From: Nothopassalora personata
Lineage: Eukaryota > Ascomycota > Dothideomycetes > Mycosphaerellales > Mycosphaerellaceae
Assembly: GCA_033816765.1 (NCBI GenBank)
Contig: CM066295.1
Location: 868,001-932,000 of the forward strand
Length of the DNA stretch: 64,000 nt
Direction of reading: 5' to 3'
The notes beneath the pieces were generated by a model. The model ran no database searches and was not told the DNA's origin. It saw nothing but the letters and a program-made list of their open reading frames with translations. Below, in pieces: positions 31,501 through 43,430 of the stretch. How positions within the stretch are numbered: position 1 is the stretch's first letter; each line of letters opens with the position of its first letter. The position numbers and the translations under genes are program-made.

Positions 31501-33060
31501 GATTGTAGTACCCGAAGACTATATAGTAAGAGCATAGCTACTCTATATATATTATAACGACCTACTAGTAGGGCACTTTAGTAAGGTAAAGACTAAAGAG
31601 CTACTACGACGTTATTACTAGTAGGAATTACTTAGTAAGGATGTAAGGAAGTATATTAGAAACTGTAGGGCTTATTAGACCTCGAAGGCGAGGCGCTATC
31701 GACCCTAAGGCGAGCTATAGCTACTACCTAGGCTAGACGGTCTATAGTAGGAAATTACTATGGATTTTATTACGGACCTACCGCTAAGTAAGCGAGGAGA
31801 ATGCGTATATAATGCGATCCTAGTAATCGTCGACCGCTACTCTAAAATAAACTTGTATATTCCTACGACTAAGACATATATAGTGGCGGAGCTTACGAGG
31901 ATCTTACGAGACGAAGTTGTGCGGCATTATAGCGTACTAGCGGGCATAGTAAGTGACCGCGGGTTAGTATTTACGAGTAAGTTCTAGAGTAACTTCTACT
32001 TCGAGGCGTAGGTAAAGCGTAAGCTATCTATAGCTTTCTACCCTTAGACTAACGGTTAGACTAAGAGAGTAAACTAAACCTTAGAATAGTACCTTTATTA
32101 TTACTATAGCGAGAACTAGATAGAGTAGGCTAAGTAGCTAGCTATTACTAAATTCGTATATAATAACAGCGTCTATCCTACGCTACGTATAAGCCTATTC
32201 GAGATAGCGTATAGTTAGAGACCTAAGATTACCCTAATACCTATAGGATCTCGAGGCGAGATCCGGGAAGGGAAGGTACTAGTAGCGGTAGACTTAGTTA
32301 ACCGTATACGAGAGATACGCGCTACGCTTACGAAGCGTTAGGAAATCGTAGTAGCCGATTAGACTCGCTACTATAATAAGACTTATAAGGTTAAGAGCTA
32401 TTACGTAGGCGATATAGTCTTATTATCTACGAAGAACCTAAGGTTAGCATTGCCGAAGAAGAAGATAGGTCCGAAGTTTATTAGACCGTACCGTATTGTC
32501 GACGCTATCGGTTCGTAGGCGTACCGCCTAGTACTACTAGCCGACTTAAGAATTTATAATGTATTCTATGTATCCCTCCTCGAGCCGTAAGCGGGTAGCG
32601 AGAAGGATAGAGGTACTATAGCCCTCGCTAATAAGGACGGGGAATATAAAGTAGAGGTAGTACTAGGAAAGCGTAAGTATAAGGGTAAAGTGTAGTACCT
32701 AGTACGATAGAAGGGCTAGCTAGAAGAGTATAATAGCTAGGAGCTAGCATAAGGACTCGCGAATACTACGCGTATAGTAGCCGAATATAAGGCGTTAGCG
32801 AAGACGGTATAAGCCGGCGGAAGGATCCGCGAAGGCTACGCGTATAGTAGTCGAATATAAGGTGCCTACGAAGGCCGTATAAGGCGCTAAAACAAGGGTA
32901 TAGGTTATGCATTTAGGCCTTAACCCTCCGGTAGCTAGATATTAGGACCTCTACCCCCGATAGTAAACTTAGCTATAACTAGTATAGAAGACACTAACCT
33001 ATAGTGTCTTCTATCGGACTAAAAGGCTCGCTTACTTAGTCGAGCGAACACCCCCGATAG
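28564..33060 (+). mobile_element. RIP-ruined Ty3/gypsy chromodomain retrotransposon A
   Basis: Reading through stops, the plus strand shows gag (28570-29100), a protease site (about 29320), reverse transcriptase (about 29880-30560; [13 protein letters not shown] at about 30010, and YLDN where YLDD is usual), RNase H (about 30760-30960), integrase (about 31550-32250; MDFITDLPLSKRG at 31760) and a chromodomain (about 32640-32760, GKRKYKG then LVR and YNSWEL). The order RT-RNaseH-integrase-chromodomain marks a chromovirus. CA and TG are nearly absent and stops are everywhere, so it cannot make protein. Its 5' end is shared with the palindrome; no clear LTR pair was found. A local direct duplication lies at about 32755-32885. 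Confidence 0.85.
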
Positions 33061-33787
33061 TAATAACATTAGAGAGGGAGGTAAGGAGAGAGAAGAGTAG
33101 AGAGAAGAGTATTTATTTTAAAAATAAACTTTTATAGGCGTACTACGGCGCTACGTAGATAGAAGATAGGCGCGTAGTAGGCGGCTAACATACGCGGAGC
33201 GCGCGATTACTCGTTATTATCCTCCTTATTATCCTCCGTATTATACTCGCCCCGTAGGGCTAGTAGTAAGAAGGCCCTATCGGCCGTAGTAGTATCGATG
33301 TTTCTAGCCTATAGGAACTATAACTACGGTTAGTATAGGACACGTATACGACACGTATATTACTTATAGTACGGCCGAGCTGGAAGAGCCTATTAAGGGC
33401 CCTATTCTACTCTTACTATAGAACTACGGACGTAGTAGCGGCGGCGGAGGAGGGGGTAGTAGTAGTAGAGGCGCCGGCGAAGCGTACGCGGGTATCCCCT
33501 ATACGCTTATTCTTATAGGTAGAGAACTGCCTCTTAGCCTAGGAGGAGGTTAGCCGATTTATATAGGGAGCGATAGTACGCTATATACGGCGAGCGTAGG
33601 GAGCGCTAGCGAGGCGTAGTACTTACCTCTAGGATCTACTCGCCTAGCTAGGCGTAGAGCTCGTACTACTAGTCTAGAGTATCCTACTCTTATTTAGTAA
33701 TAGGGTTACTAAGCCCCTAGATAAGCTTATCGCGCTAGGCGCGAGCGGCGCGTAGGCGAGCTACTAGCTACGTAATAGCGACGCTAG
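33061..33787. repeat. RIP-mutated sequence of unknown origin
   Basis: Composition as in the neighbouring elements (TAG, CTA and TAC triplets dominate) without a domain I can recognise. It may be the 3' end of element A or the remains of another insertion. Confidence 0.5.
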
Positions 33788-33955
33788 TGTTACTATAAGG
33801 GGCGGGCCCCTGTTTCTTAGTATAGGCTACGCCTATACGTTCGGATTGCTTTCCGACACCTTTTCTTCGGATAGCGTATAACTTCCCCTTTCTTCTATAT
33901 CGAACTTATTATAAACTTTATAGAACTTTAGTATATACGTCGTTTACCCGTAACA
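33788..33955 (+). repeat. 5' LTR of element B
   Basis: 168 bp from TGTTACTATAAGG to ACCCGTAACA. It matches 40404-40571 apart from scattered transitions, including TATAAGGGGCGGGCCCCT and TACGCCTATACGTTCGGATT. Confidence 0.85.
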
Positions 33956-36900
33956 TTAAGTTCGATCTATTCGAATTAGCTAGGCACCTACTATTAAAGA
34001 GACGGGATACGTAATAACGTCGCCGGGTAGCGAGAACCCCGGGACTAGTACCCTAAATAAAAACTTCTAACTTATGCTTTAGTAACTGTACTAGCGATAG
34101 GAAGAGATATAAGCCGAGTTAATTATAACGCGCGCCGCTTTAAAAGAATCGGAAGACGCTCGACGTTAGTTAATACCTATAGTCTCGCTACTAGTGTATA
34201 ATAAGACAACTACTAGTGACCTAATAAGATAGCTACTATAGACGCTAAACGCCGCCGCGCCCTCGCCGCGTACTAGAGAAGAACCGTCGGGTCCTAGAGG
34301 TTAGAACCCCCCTTCCTAGGACGGTAAGGTAGAGACATTCCGCGATTACTTCTTAAGGTTAAAGAGCTCTTTTAGGGTACGATCCGCCCTAAAACCGACG
34401 CTCTCTAAGGAGTATTACTAGGATGCGATTAACGACACCTTACTAGCGAGAGAGCGTACTAGGATGCGGTACTTCTAGGATAAGGGAGACGGCAAACTTA
34501 GGAAGGACCCCGTTACGTTCTTTACGTAACTTGAGAAAGTCTTCGGTAATAGTAACGAGCGCGCTAAGGCCCTAGAGCAGCTTACTAAGATTAAACATAC
34601 GAACGGTTAACCTTAGTACGATTACTAGATAAAATTCGACGGACTCCTACTAAGCGCCGGCGGAGAGAACTAGAGCGACGACGCGAAGATTAGTTACTTA
34701 CGTAACACCTTCTCGAACCCCGTTCGGATGTATACGGCGGCTATGCCGAAGAAGGAGGACTACTACGAGTTTACGGGGGAGGTCGAACGGATTATAACTA
34801 ACCTCGAGGACACGGACTAGTTTAAAATAGCCTATAAGAGGTAGAAGGATAATAATAAGGACTCTAGTGCGACCGCTATAGTTACTACCCGTTCTTTTAC
34901 GAGAGCGGCTAGTAGCTAGGTTAATACCGATAGTAACACTATTATAGCACTAACCCGGATAAGCGGAGGCCGCTCTAGAAGTCGTAGAGATCGGAAGGAG
35001 GATAAAGGGAGATAGAGAGTAAAATAGGTAGATACCGCGGAGAGGGATCGTAGGCGCTAAGAATAGCTCTACTTCCGCTATAGAGCGAGCAGACATCGAG
35101 TAAAGGAATGCCCGTACGCCGTAGTAGTCAATCCTACTAGGATTAATACGGCCTCGGTCGCGCCGATCCTAGAGGACGACGGGTTTAAGTCGGATCCCGA
35201 AGAGATAGGAAAAGACTAGCTCCTAGTCGAAAGCTAGAACTAGGAGATAAAGAAGCACTAGTAAAGGGGTAGAACGCAGTTAAGAGTTCTATAAATAGGA
35301 ATCTTGTATATACCGACGTACTCCTAAACGAAAGTTACGGAACGTTTACCCTTATCGATAAAGGATGTATATACTACGCTATAATTAACGGAGACCTAGC
35401 AAAAGGCCTCGGTCTCACGTATATTAGCAACGAGAGCCGTAAGGCTATAGGGTTTACGAAGGCGATGCGGAACTCGATCGAAGGAGTAGTCGCCTTCCGT
35501 ATAGAAACTGCCGGGATCCACTAGGTAGTTTATGCTTACGTCGTGCCTAATCTAGACTTCCCTATAATCCTAGGGAACCCGTAGAAGGCGCATAACTAGA
35601 TCCGGACGGCGCCTAAAAAGCGCCGGTACTACTATAGCTTAGTAAAGAAATAGGTACCCGAAGGACGTAACTACGAAGAACACGAATCGGGTAAGCGTCT
35701 CGCTACGATTACCGCGGTAACCGTAGAAGATATTAAGAAAGCCCTTAGTAAGAAGGAGCCGCCTACGCAAGAGGAACTTAAGAAGGGCTTACCTCTAGAA
35801 CTTTAGGATATGTTACCGCTATTTTCTACTAGGGAAGCTAATAAACTAGCTCCGTACCGCGGCGACCTTAACTATAAGATCGAGATACGGACGAAAGCCG
35901 ACGGAAGCCCGGAACCATTACCCTAGGGACCGCTCTATAGCATGTCTAAAGACGAGCTACTTATCCTCCGGAAGTTACTAACGGAACTATAGCGTAAGGG
36001 TTATATTCGCCCCTCTACCTTAGAAGCGGCGGCTCCCGTCTTGTTCGTAAAGAAGCCCGGGGGAGGACTTAGGTTCTACTATAATTATAGAGTATTAAAC
36101 TCGATTACTAAGTAGGACCGTTATCCGCTACTATTGATCCCGGAAACTATTCGGAACCTAACGGGCGCTAGATAGATTACGAAGGTTAACGTTATTACCG
36201 TATTCTACTACCTTTGGATAGCTTAAGGCGAAGAGTATAAGACGGCTTTTTAAACTAGATTCGGTCTATAGGAGTAGCTAGTATGTCCGTTCGGTTTGTC
36301 CGGGGCCCCTATAACATTCTAGCGGTACATTAATAGTTTATTACGGGACTACCTAGACGACTTTACCTCGGCCTACGCTAACGACGTCGTTACTTACTCC
36401 GACGGGATAAAAGAGGACTATTTCTAGAAGGTTCGTATCGTGCTCTAGAAGCTTTAGGACGGAGGCCTTTTCCTAGATCTAGGGAAGTGTAAGTTCGTAT
36501 AGAAGAAGGTTAAGTACCTCGGGTTTATTATATATACCGACGGGATAGGAGTAGGACCCGACCCCGAGAAGGTAGTAGCAGTAAAGGACTAGAAGGCACT
36601 AGTTACCTAGAAGGAAGTGCGGCGTTTCTTAGGCTTCGCGAACTACTACCGGATATTTATTCTAAACTATTCGAAGCTCGCCGAGCCCTTAACGTCGCTA
36701 ACCGGTAAGAATAAGGTGTTTTTCTAGGGAGATCGTTAGGCTAATACGTTTAAGTCCCTAAAGGATAAGTACTATAAAGCACTAGTTTTAGCCTACTAGA
36801 ACCCGGAGCTCCCTACCTTTTTAGAGACGGACTATAGCGGCTTTACGCTTAGAGGCGCCCTCCTATAAGAAAAGGACGGAGTCGTAAAACTAGTAGGATT

Positions 36901-39900
36901 CTACTCGAAGAAGCTTAATAAGGCTAAGATTAACTACGACATTCACGATAAGGAGATACTCGCGGTAGTATCCTATCTTAAGGAATAGGCTCCCGAGTTA
37001 AAAACATATAGGCCCTTTATAATCTAGACGGACTACAAGAACCTAGAATACTTTATAACGAAGAGACAGCTCTCCGAACGGTAGATCCGGTAGGTTAAGG
37101 AAGTTATAAAGTGCTAGTTTTCACTAGTGTATAGGCCGGGTACCGAGGCAATTGTGCCGGATGCCCTTTCTCGAAGGGAGTAGGACACGCTTAGGTAGGA
37201 CGACAAGTTATTACGGTATCATAGATTTCTTAAACCGGACATCGTAAAGAATTAGCCGGGCTCGAAGGTAGTAGACGCTAGCTCGACTATAAAGGTTTCG
37301 TTAGTACGAATCTTAGCTACGTAGTTCGAAGGACTATCCGCTATAGAAGAGGCGGATTCACCGGGCGCACTATAGGGACCCTTCTAAGACTAAGAGCTAA
37401 ACGACCTCTAGGAAAGAACTATCGAGAAGAACAGTACGTTCTAAGCGGTACACCCCGCGATTAAGGTAGGAGCGCGTTTACTTCCTAGCGAGGTAAAACT
37501 TAAGGTGTAAGTAGGTAACTATAGTATCGACCGTAACGGGTATCTTCGCTACCGCGGTAGGATTTAGGTACCTAGAGCTCCTAGTTCTACGGAGTCCGAC
37601 TATAAGGAAGCGGATATAGCGATTCTATAGAACGACACCCTTCGAACTAAGCTAATCTAATCCGTGCACGATTTACCGGTGTACGGCCACCCTAGCCGGG
37701 ACTCTATAGTATCGATACTAAGTCGTAACTTCTACTAGCCCCTATAGTCTAAGCACGTAAGGCAGTTCTTAAGGAACTGTAACTACTACGGTAGGAATAA
37801 GGTATAGAGGGAATAAAAACACGGCCTCCTACAACCCTTACCGGTCCCCGACCGATTCTTCTAGGAGATCTCGATGGATTTTATAACGGACATGCCCGAC
37901 TCGTAAGGGAACACTTACCTCTAGGTAATTAAGGATCGACTAAGTAAGACCGTCGTTTTAGAAGCGATACCTACTATAAAAGCCGAGGACTACGCTAAAA
38001 GATTCTTAGACTACTAGGTAAGATACTACGGCCTCCCTTAAGCTATTACGAGTGACCGGGGTACTAACTGGACGAGTACCTTCTAGAGGACCTTCTATCG
38101 TTTAACCGGTATAAAATAGAGGCTTAGCTCCGCCTACTACCTATAAACTAACGGAGGCCCGGAACGGTTAAACTAGGAAGTCTAGGCTTACCTTCGTAAC
38201 TACATTAACTATAAGTAGTCCGACTAGAAACGCTAGCTCCCTACGGCGCAACTTGCTCTAAACGCACGGTATTACGCTAGGCTAGGAATAAGCCCCTTCT
38301 TCGCGGTACACGGATACGAGGCGCTATTACCCGTTTAGTTATAACCGGATCTAGAGACCTCTTAGTTAGACGCCGCGTAACGGGTAACGCTATTCGTAGA
38401 AAGGATGTAAAAGATCACGGACCTATATTAGGCGAGCATAGCGGAAGCCGCCTAAAAATAGGAGAACTACGCTAATAGGGATAGGAAGCCCGCACTAATC
38501 TATCGTGTAGGCGATAAAGTTTAGCTAGATCTACGTAACTATGTTACTATACAACTAAAGAAGAGCCTCGACTATAGACACGCGAAGTATACGGTAGTAG
38601 AAGTGATCTTACCGTTATCTATACGCTTATCTAGGATCCCCGACGGGATCTACCCGGTCTTCTATCCTAACTTACTACGACCTATAAGCTAAGACCCCTT
38701 ACCTAGATAGGAGATCGATAATAAACAGCCGGACCCTATTATAATTTAGTCTTACGAAGAGTAGTAGGTAGAAGAGATCCTATACGCTAGAACTAAGGTT
38801 AGAGGTAGAGGCCGAGTACGCGAAGTCCTAGTAAAATGGACCGGATACTATAAGCCTACATAGGAACTATTAGGGTACCTCGCGGACATAGCGGCCGCGG
38901 ATAACTTCGAGAGGAGATATAGTAACCTAATAACACATAACGGACCGAAGGAGGCATAGGATACGAACAGAAGGGGGAAAGGCGAAAAGGTAAGGATTAC
39001 TAGGGATTTAGCGTAGACATAGGCGTTTAGGAAAAGGTAGGCGTTCTTTTAGGTTAGGGAGTCTTTTTAGGAGATAGAGAGGGTGAGAAGGTATAGGTAA
39101 GTTTAAGAGCGTTTTATTTTAGCGGCGTCTACCGTAAAAGTAGCGGAGCCCGATCCCTTTCGAGATAGCTACATACTGTAATAGCCCGGTCGCGGCCCGC
39201 GCGAAAGACGAGGGTACCCGAAGGCTAGTTAGTAGAGGCCGAGGCCTAACGCACGCGGCGCTAGCCTAGCTAGAGGTCGCGTAGGGCGCCCCCGGGACTA
39301 AGAGGTCGGTTAGCGATGGTTTTATAACGGGGCCTATAGTATATACGTCTACCTAAAGGTAAGCTAAGCATTAGCTATAGTACCTATAACCTTAGCGGCG
39401 ACCGTACTAAAGGAATCGGTAAGCGCGTACAAAGAGGCGGGGGCCGTAGAAACTTACCGGGAGAGTATACTAGTACGCTAGAGAGGCTTTAAAGCCTTCT
39501 AGGCTTTAAGGACGGCGCGGAGCTTAGTACGAGCGTCGTCGCTAAAAGAACGTAAGCCGGTAGAAAAGGCGCGGAGGACGTTAGGGAGGATACTTACGCG
39601 CGGTTCTAGTTAGTAGCGCGGGTCCACTTAGTATAGGCGGCGTAGGCGAGCTCCGGCCTAAAACGCGCGGTTAGCGATAATTCTCCTTCGGGGTCCGCGC
39701 GGTACATACATGTCCTCGCAATGCTTACGATTAGTGTTATAGGCCTAGTAGGCGCGCGCGGTTACGCCCTAACGATAATTAGCGGACCCCGATAAGAATA
39801 GGACGAGGACCGGTACTTATATACTAGGAGACGTAGTCTACGCTAGTAGAGGCGTAGGGGACGTAGTAGATGCGGCGTTAGGACATTTTATACTATGCTC

Positions 39901-40403
39901 TAGTTAGAATGTTTCGGTCTCCGTAGGAATTTATTCGGACTCACTTAATAGTATTAATAGGAGATATAGTAGTAGTGGTTTCTATTTACGGTATGCTATT
40001 AGTATCTATCGGAACCCGTAGAGAAAATGTCGTCTCCCTAAGCGATAGGCATAAGATACGCGAATATGCCCCTAAGGCTAGAGACGCTTAGCTAGGGGGG
40101 AGGGGGAGGGGCGACTTACGCGTGCGGTAGGTAATAAGGAAAAGAAAGAAAAAAAAAGAGAACGAGAACCTAAAGATATGTTCTAGGCTCCTATTGTTCA
40201 CATGTGACAATAGCTATTATCACTTAGTAGACAATAGTAAACCTTATACTTACCTAGGTAACAATACTACGTCTCGGCGTCGGCGGGGCTAGATAATAAG
40301 AAAGAGAAGCTCGGGCACTTCCTATTGCAAGCCTAACGAAAACACCTAGGACAATGGGCTCTAGGGCGGAGCTATAACTAGGGGCGGCGGAGGAGGAAGG
40401 GGG

Positions 40404-40571
40404 GGGTAGTATAAGGGGCGGGCCCCTATTTCTTAGCATAGGCTACGCCTATACGTTCGGATTGCTTTCCGACACCTTTTCTTCGGACAGCGTGTAACTT
40501 CCCCTTTCTTCTATATCGAACTTATTATAAACTTTATAGAACTTTAGTATATACGTCGTTTACCCGTAACA
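40404..40571 (+). repeat. 3' LTR of element B
   Basis: The partner of 33788-33955. Its first bases are eroded (GGGTAG in place of TGTTAC) while the end GTAACA is kept. No target duplication is visible. Confidence 0.83.
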
Positions 40572-41274
40572 GTTACTAACGTAGGGGTACCTAATAGCTC
40601 TATAGCGCCTACACTTCTTAAGTAACTCGCCGGTAGTAATACTATTACACGTATCCTACTCGTCTACTATACTATTAGTAAGCGTATCGTAAGCGAAGAG
40701 CGTAGTAAATACTTACTAGCTACAAAGTACGGTAGATAACGTATATATATCTTAATATCGGTACCCAGGCGCCTAGCTAGTAAGGACTTAGGGGTCTACG
40801 GCCCTAGTACGCTAAACTTACGCTTTACTAGCGTATCTAGTACGCTAAGCGCGCTAGACATCTATGCTAGTAGTACTAGTAATAGTATTAGTAGTGCTAA
40901 TAGGCCCCCTATAAGGGCCTCCTAGCGGAACTAGTCTTAGATAGCTTCTTCTAAAGCTATAGTAGTGCTAGCGGGTCGCTAGATAGTCGCTAGCGAGGAG
41001 CTAGTAGGTCGCTAGTAGTACGGGTATAGTACGCTACGAGAACGTAGTAAAAGGGAAAAGAAGGAAAAGGAGGGAGAGGGTGCGCTTCTTAAACCCTCGA
41101 GTTATTTAACCCGGTAACTATAACTTTATACCTACCTATACTATAATAACGACACGTACGAGACCCGTAGGCGGGTCGTATAGTAATAGAATCTACGAGA
41201 AGTAGATAGATCACTTATATAGAAACCTCCTAAAGCCGCGAGCTAAGGGTAGCTCGTCCTAGAAGGGGAGGCAG

Positions 41275-41480
41275 TTATAAGGGTAGCCTATAGCTAACCC
41301 TTATATATAATGCGGCTATACCCGGCTTAGTATACCGCACGTAACGCGCATACGTATACTAGGAGACGCGTATAGCGTTAATAGAAGAAAGTAAGCTTTA
41401 GTTTATCTACGATTAGAAGATCGTAGGCGTACTATACATTACGACATCCCCTTATAGCCTTACGGCCCTTATAGCTAAGG
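41275..41480. repeat. Dispersed copy of the 27.8-kb repeat
   Basis: Nearly the same as 27815-28010 in the same orientation, for example GGGTAGCCTATAGCTAACCC, GACGCGTATAGCGT and CCCCTTATAGCCTTACGGCC. Outside these limits the two loci differ, so it is a fragment of a repeat family, perhaps an LTR piece. Confidence 0.82.
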
Positions 41481-43282
41481 ACCGGGTCCTCGGGTACGGA
41501 TTCTTTAGAATACCTACGGGTGCCTTCCCTTTTACTTTATTAGACTATATAGGATAGGTAGATACCTCGTTAAGCTCGCCTAAGTCGATCGCCTACTCCG
41601 CTTCACTTTCTCCGAATAAGACCTAATATATCCTAGTAGCCTTCTCCGTTTAGCTAGACCGTGCGTCCTAAGGGCTATACTCTATTAAATGCCTAAAGTT
41701 AGGAGTGGGTTTAGAATAATTAGGAGGCGTAACCTTTATTACCCTAGTATAGTCCCTACCTATCTATTGCTTACGTAGTACGGGAATTTTATACTAGTTA
41801 TTAAATTCGATCGGTCTATAATGTTCTTCGAGTAGAGGGAGCATGTAGAGCAGTTTCGGTTTACTATAGTCCCTCCGAAAGTTGAATTTAGTAGGACGCG
41901 GATCGCCTTCTTTCCCTAGATACTACTAGTTATTCGGGGCGAGGTATATATAGCCCCGGGATATTAAGGACCTCATCGCCCTATAATTGCTAGCCTAGTG
42001 CTTCGAACTACTACAGTTATAGTAATAACTATCTATCGCTTTAGACTGTTCGCGATTCTAGGATAGGGGACGCTACATTACGTAAACCTATAGCTTAGTA
42101 TCTAGGTCGTGCCTCTCCGGTTATATAGAGCGTTAATTCTCGCTCGGGTAGAAGGAACCCGCGTCCGCGACGCGACCGCGCTAGTATACACGTATACTTA
42201 TTTTAGCTACCTTCTAGATTAGGTTATTATTAATAACAGTCCTAGAGGTAGCCTTCTTAAGCGTGTTAATCTTAGGCTTAAGGCACGGTATTTGCTTTAC
42301 GACTAAGCGGTATAGCTAAGGTAAAGTAAGAGGGAAATCTATATATATAGCTTTCTATCCCTCCTTACTATCTACGATACTAGTAGCTTTATCGAGGATC
42401 CTCTAAAAGTCCCTAAACTTCTTAGGCTACTTTAGGTAAAGCCCGTAAGCCTTATAGACCGCTTTCGCGACTGCCTCTAGTAATCCCTAAAGGAGGAGGC
42501 GACTCCGGGAGCTATTATCTAAATCCTTAGGTTCAATTAGGTCACTTAAGGATACAAATAGGCGGATGAATTCCTTTATATCCTATTCTTCGGGCCTCTT
42601 GCCTTACTACGCCCTAATAATCTCCTTAAGATATTCCCGACTCTCTAACATCGAGTAGGCGTTAAACCTTAAGAACTCTAATAAGAACGCCCTCCTAAAA
42701 CGTGCCTTGTTAGTAAGCCACCTAGGTAGTCTTATAACTATGCGCCGGATAGTAGTTTTACAATTGCGCTTAAACCTGCCCTAGAAATCATCCTTCTTAA
42801 TAGATGCCCGAGGCGGATACTAGTCTATTAGGTTGCTAAACCGCCCCTAGAACTTAGTAGCATTAGTGCTATTAAAGAACGGATTCTTAGTACCTCCTAG
42901 AGGTAGAAAGCGAGGGCTAGCGTTTTCTATTACTACTACTAATCGTCTAAAGAGGGCAGTTATAGCATCTATTCCAATTATGCTATTCGTGCCTATACCT
43001 ATACCTAATTTAGCGGCGTTAGTTCCGCTTCTCCCTTCTTTACTAGATTTAGGTGTTTCCCCTTCCTCCGATTCCTCTATCCCCTTATAAGGAATAGAGT
43101 CCCTATAGACCCCTTCTATTTTCGTGGGGTTTATAGGCTACTCGAAGCCTCTACCTATGTCGGTAAAGGTGCTAAGTTTTTCTAGTAATGTAGCCGTATC
43201 TATTGTTACGTAGTGCTTACTTTAGAATACACTAATACTAGTTGTTGCTTAATAGGGCCTTATAACCGTAATTGTTGCTAAA

Positions 43283-43400
43283 TACCTTAGACCTTAAGTG
43301 TTTTCGACCTTAGTCGACCTTAACCGTAAACCTTAACCTTAAGTAATAACCTTAACCGTAAACCTTAGACCTTAAACCGTGATTTTAACCTTATAAACTA
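43283..43400. repeat. Degenerate short repeat built on CCTTAA/CCGTAAA
   Basis: A run of ACCTTAGACCTTAA, ACCTTAACCGTAAACC and similar units. The six-to-seven-base rhythm and C-poor look recall a decayed telomere-like (CCCTAA) array, but no perfect unit is present. Confidence 0.5.
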
Positions 43401-43430
43401 GATGCTAATACGCTACCGGGTATACACTTA

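Larger units (their letters stand above)
33788..40571 (+). mobile_element. RIP-ruined Ty3/gypsy chromodomain retrotransposon B with LTRs
   Basis: Flanked by direct repeats at 33788-33955 and about 40404-40571 that differ by few bases. Inside, in order on the plus strand: gag (about 34300-35270) with a zinc knuckle near 35070-35111 whose first two cysteine codons now read TAC and TAT; protease and reverse transcriptase (about 35330-36550; [14 protein letters not shown] near 36070, YANDVV where YADDVV is expected); RNase H (about 36830-37060); integrase (about 37650-38420, SMDFITDMPDS at about 37870); and a chromodomain (about 38750-38920, REVLVKWTGYYKPTWELL). Between chromodomain and right LTR lies 1.4 kb of unassigned sequence. 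Stops and missing CA/TG show heavy RIP. Confidence 0.87.
40572..43430. repeat. RIP-mutated repeat remains, unassigned
   Basis: 2.9 kb of the same composition without long frames. It includes GTCGCTAG-type short repeats at about 40974-41016 and a copy of the palindrome's right-arm sequence (next entry). From about 41480 the minus strand may hold an old gag-like or LINE-like frame, but stops are too frequent for any call. The plus frame 42866-43090 is not convincing. Confidence 0.6.

Noticed and set aside
31760..31987. 75-codon ORF with MDFITDLPLSKRG as a separate gene
   Set aside because: It is a surviving stretch of the integrase of the ruined gypsy element A, not an independent gene.
33788..40571. 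Endogenous virus rather than retrotransposon for element B
   Set aside because: No envelope-like frame was recognised; order RT-RNaseH-integrase-chromodomain and short LTRs fit a Ty3/gypsy chromovirus.
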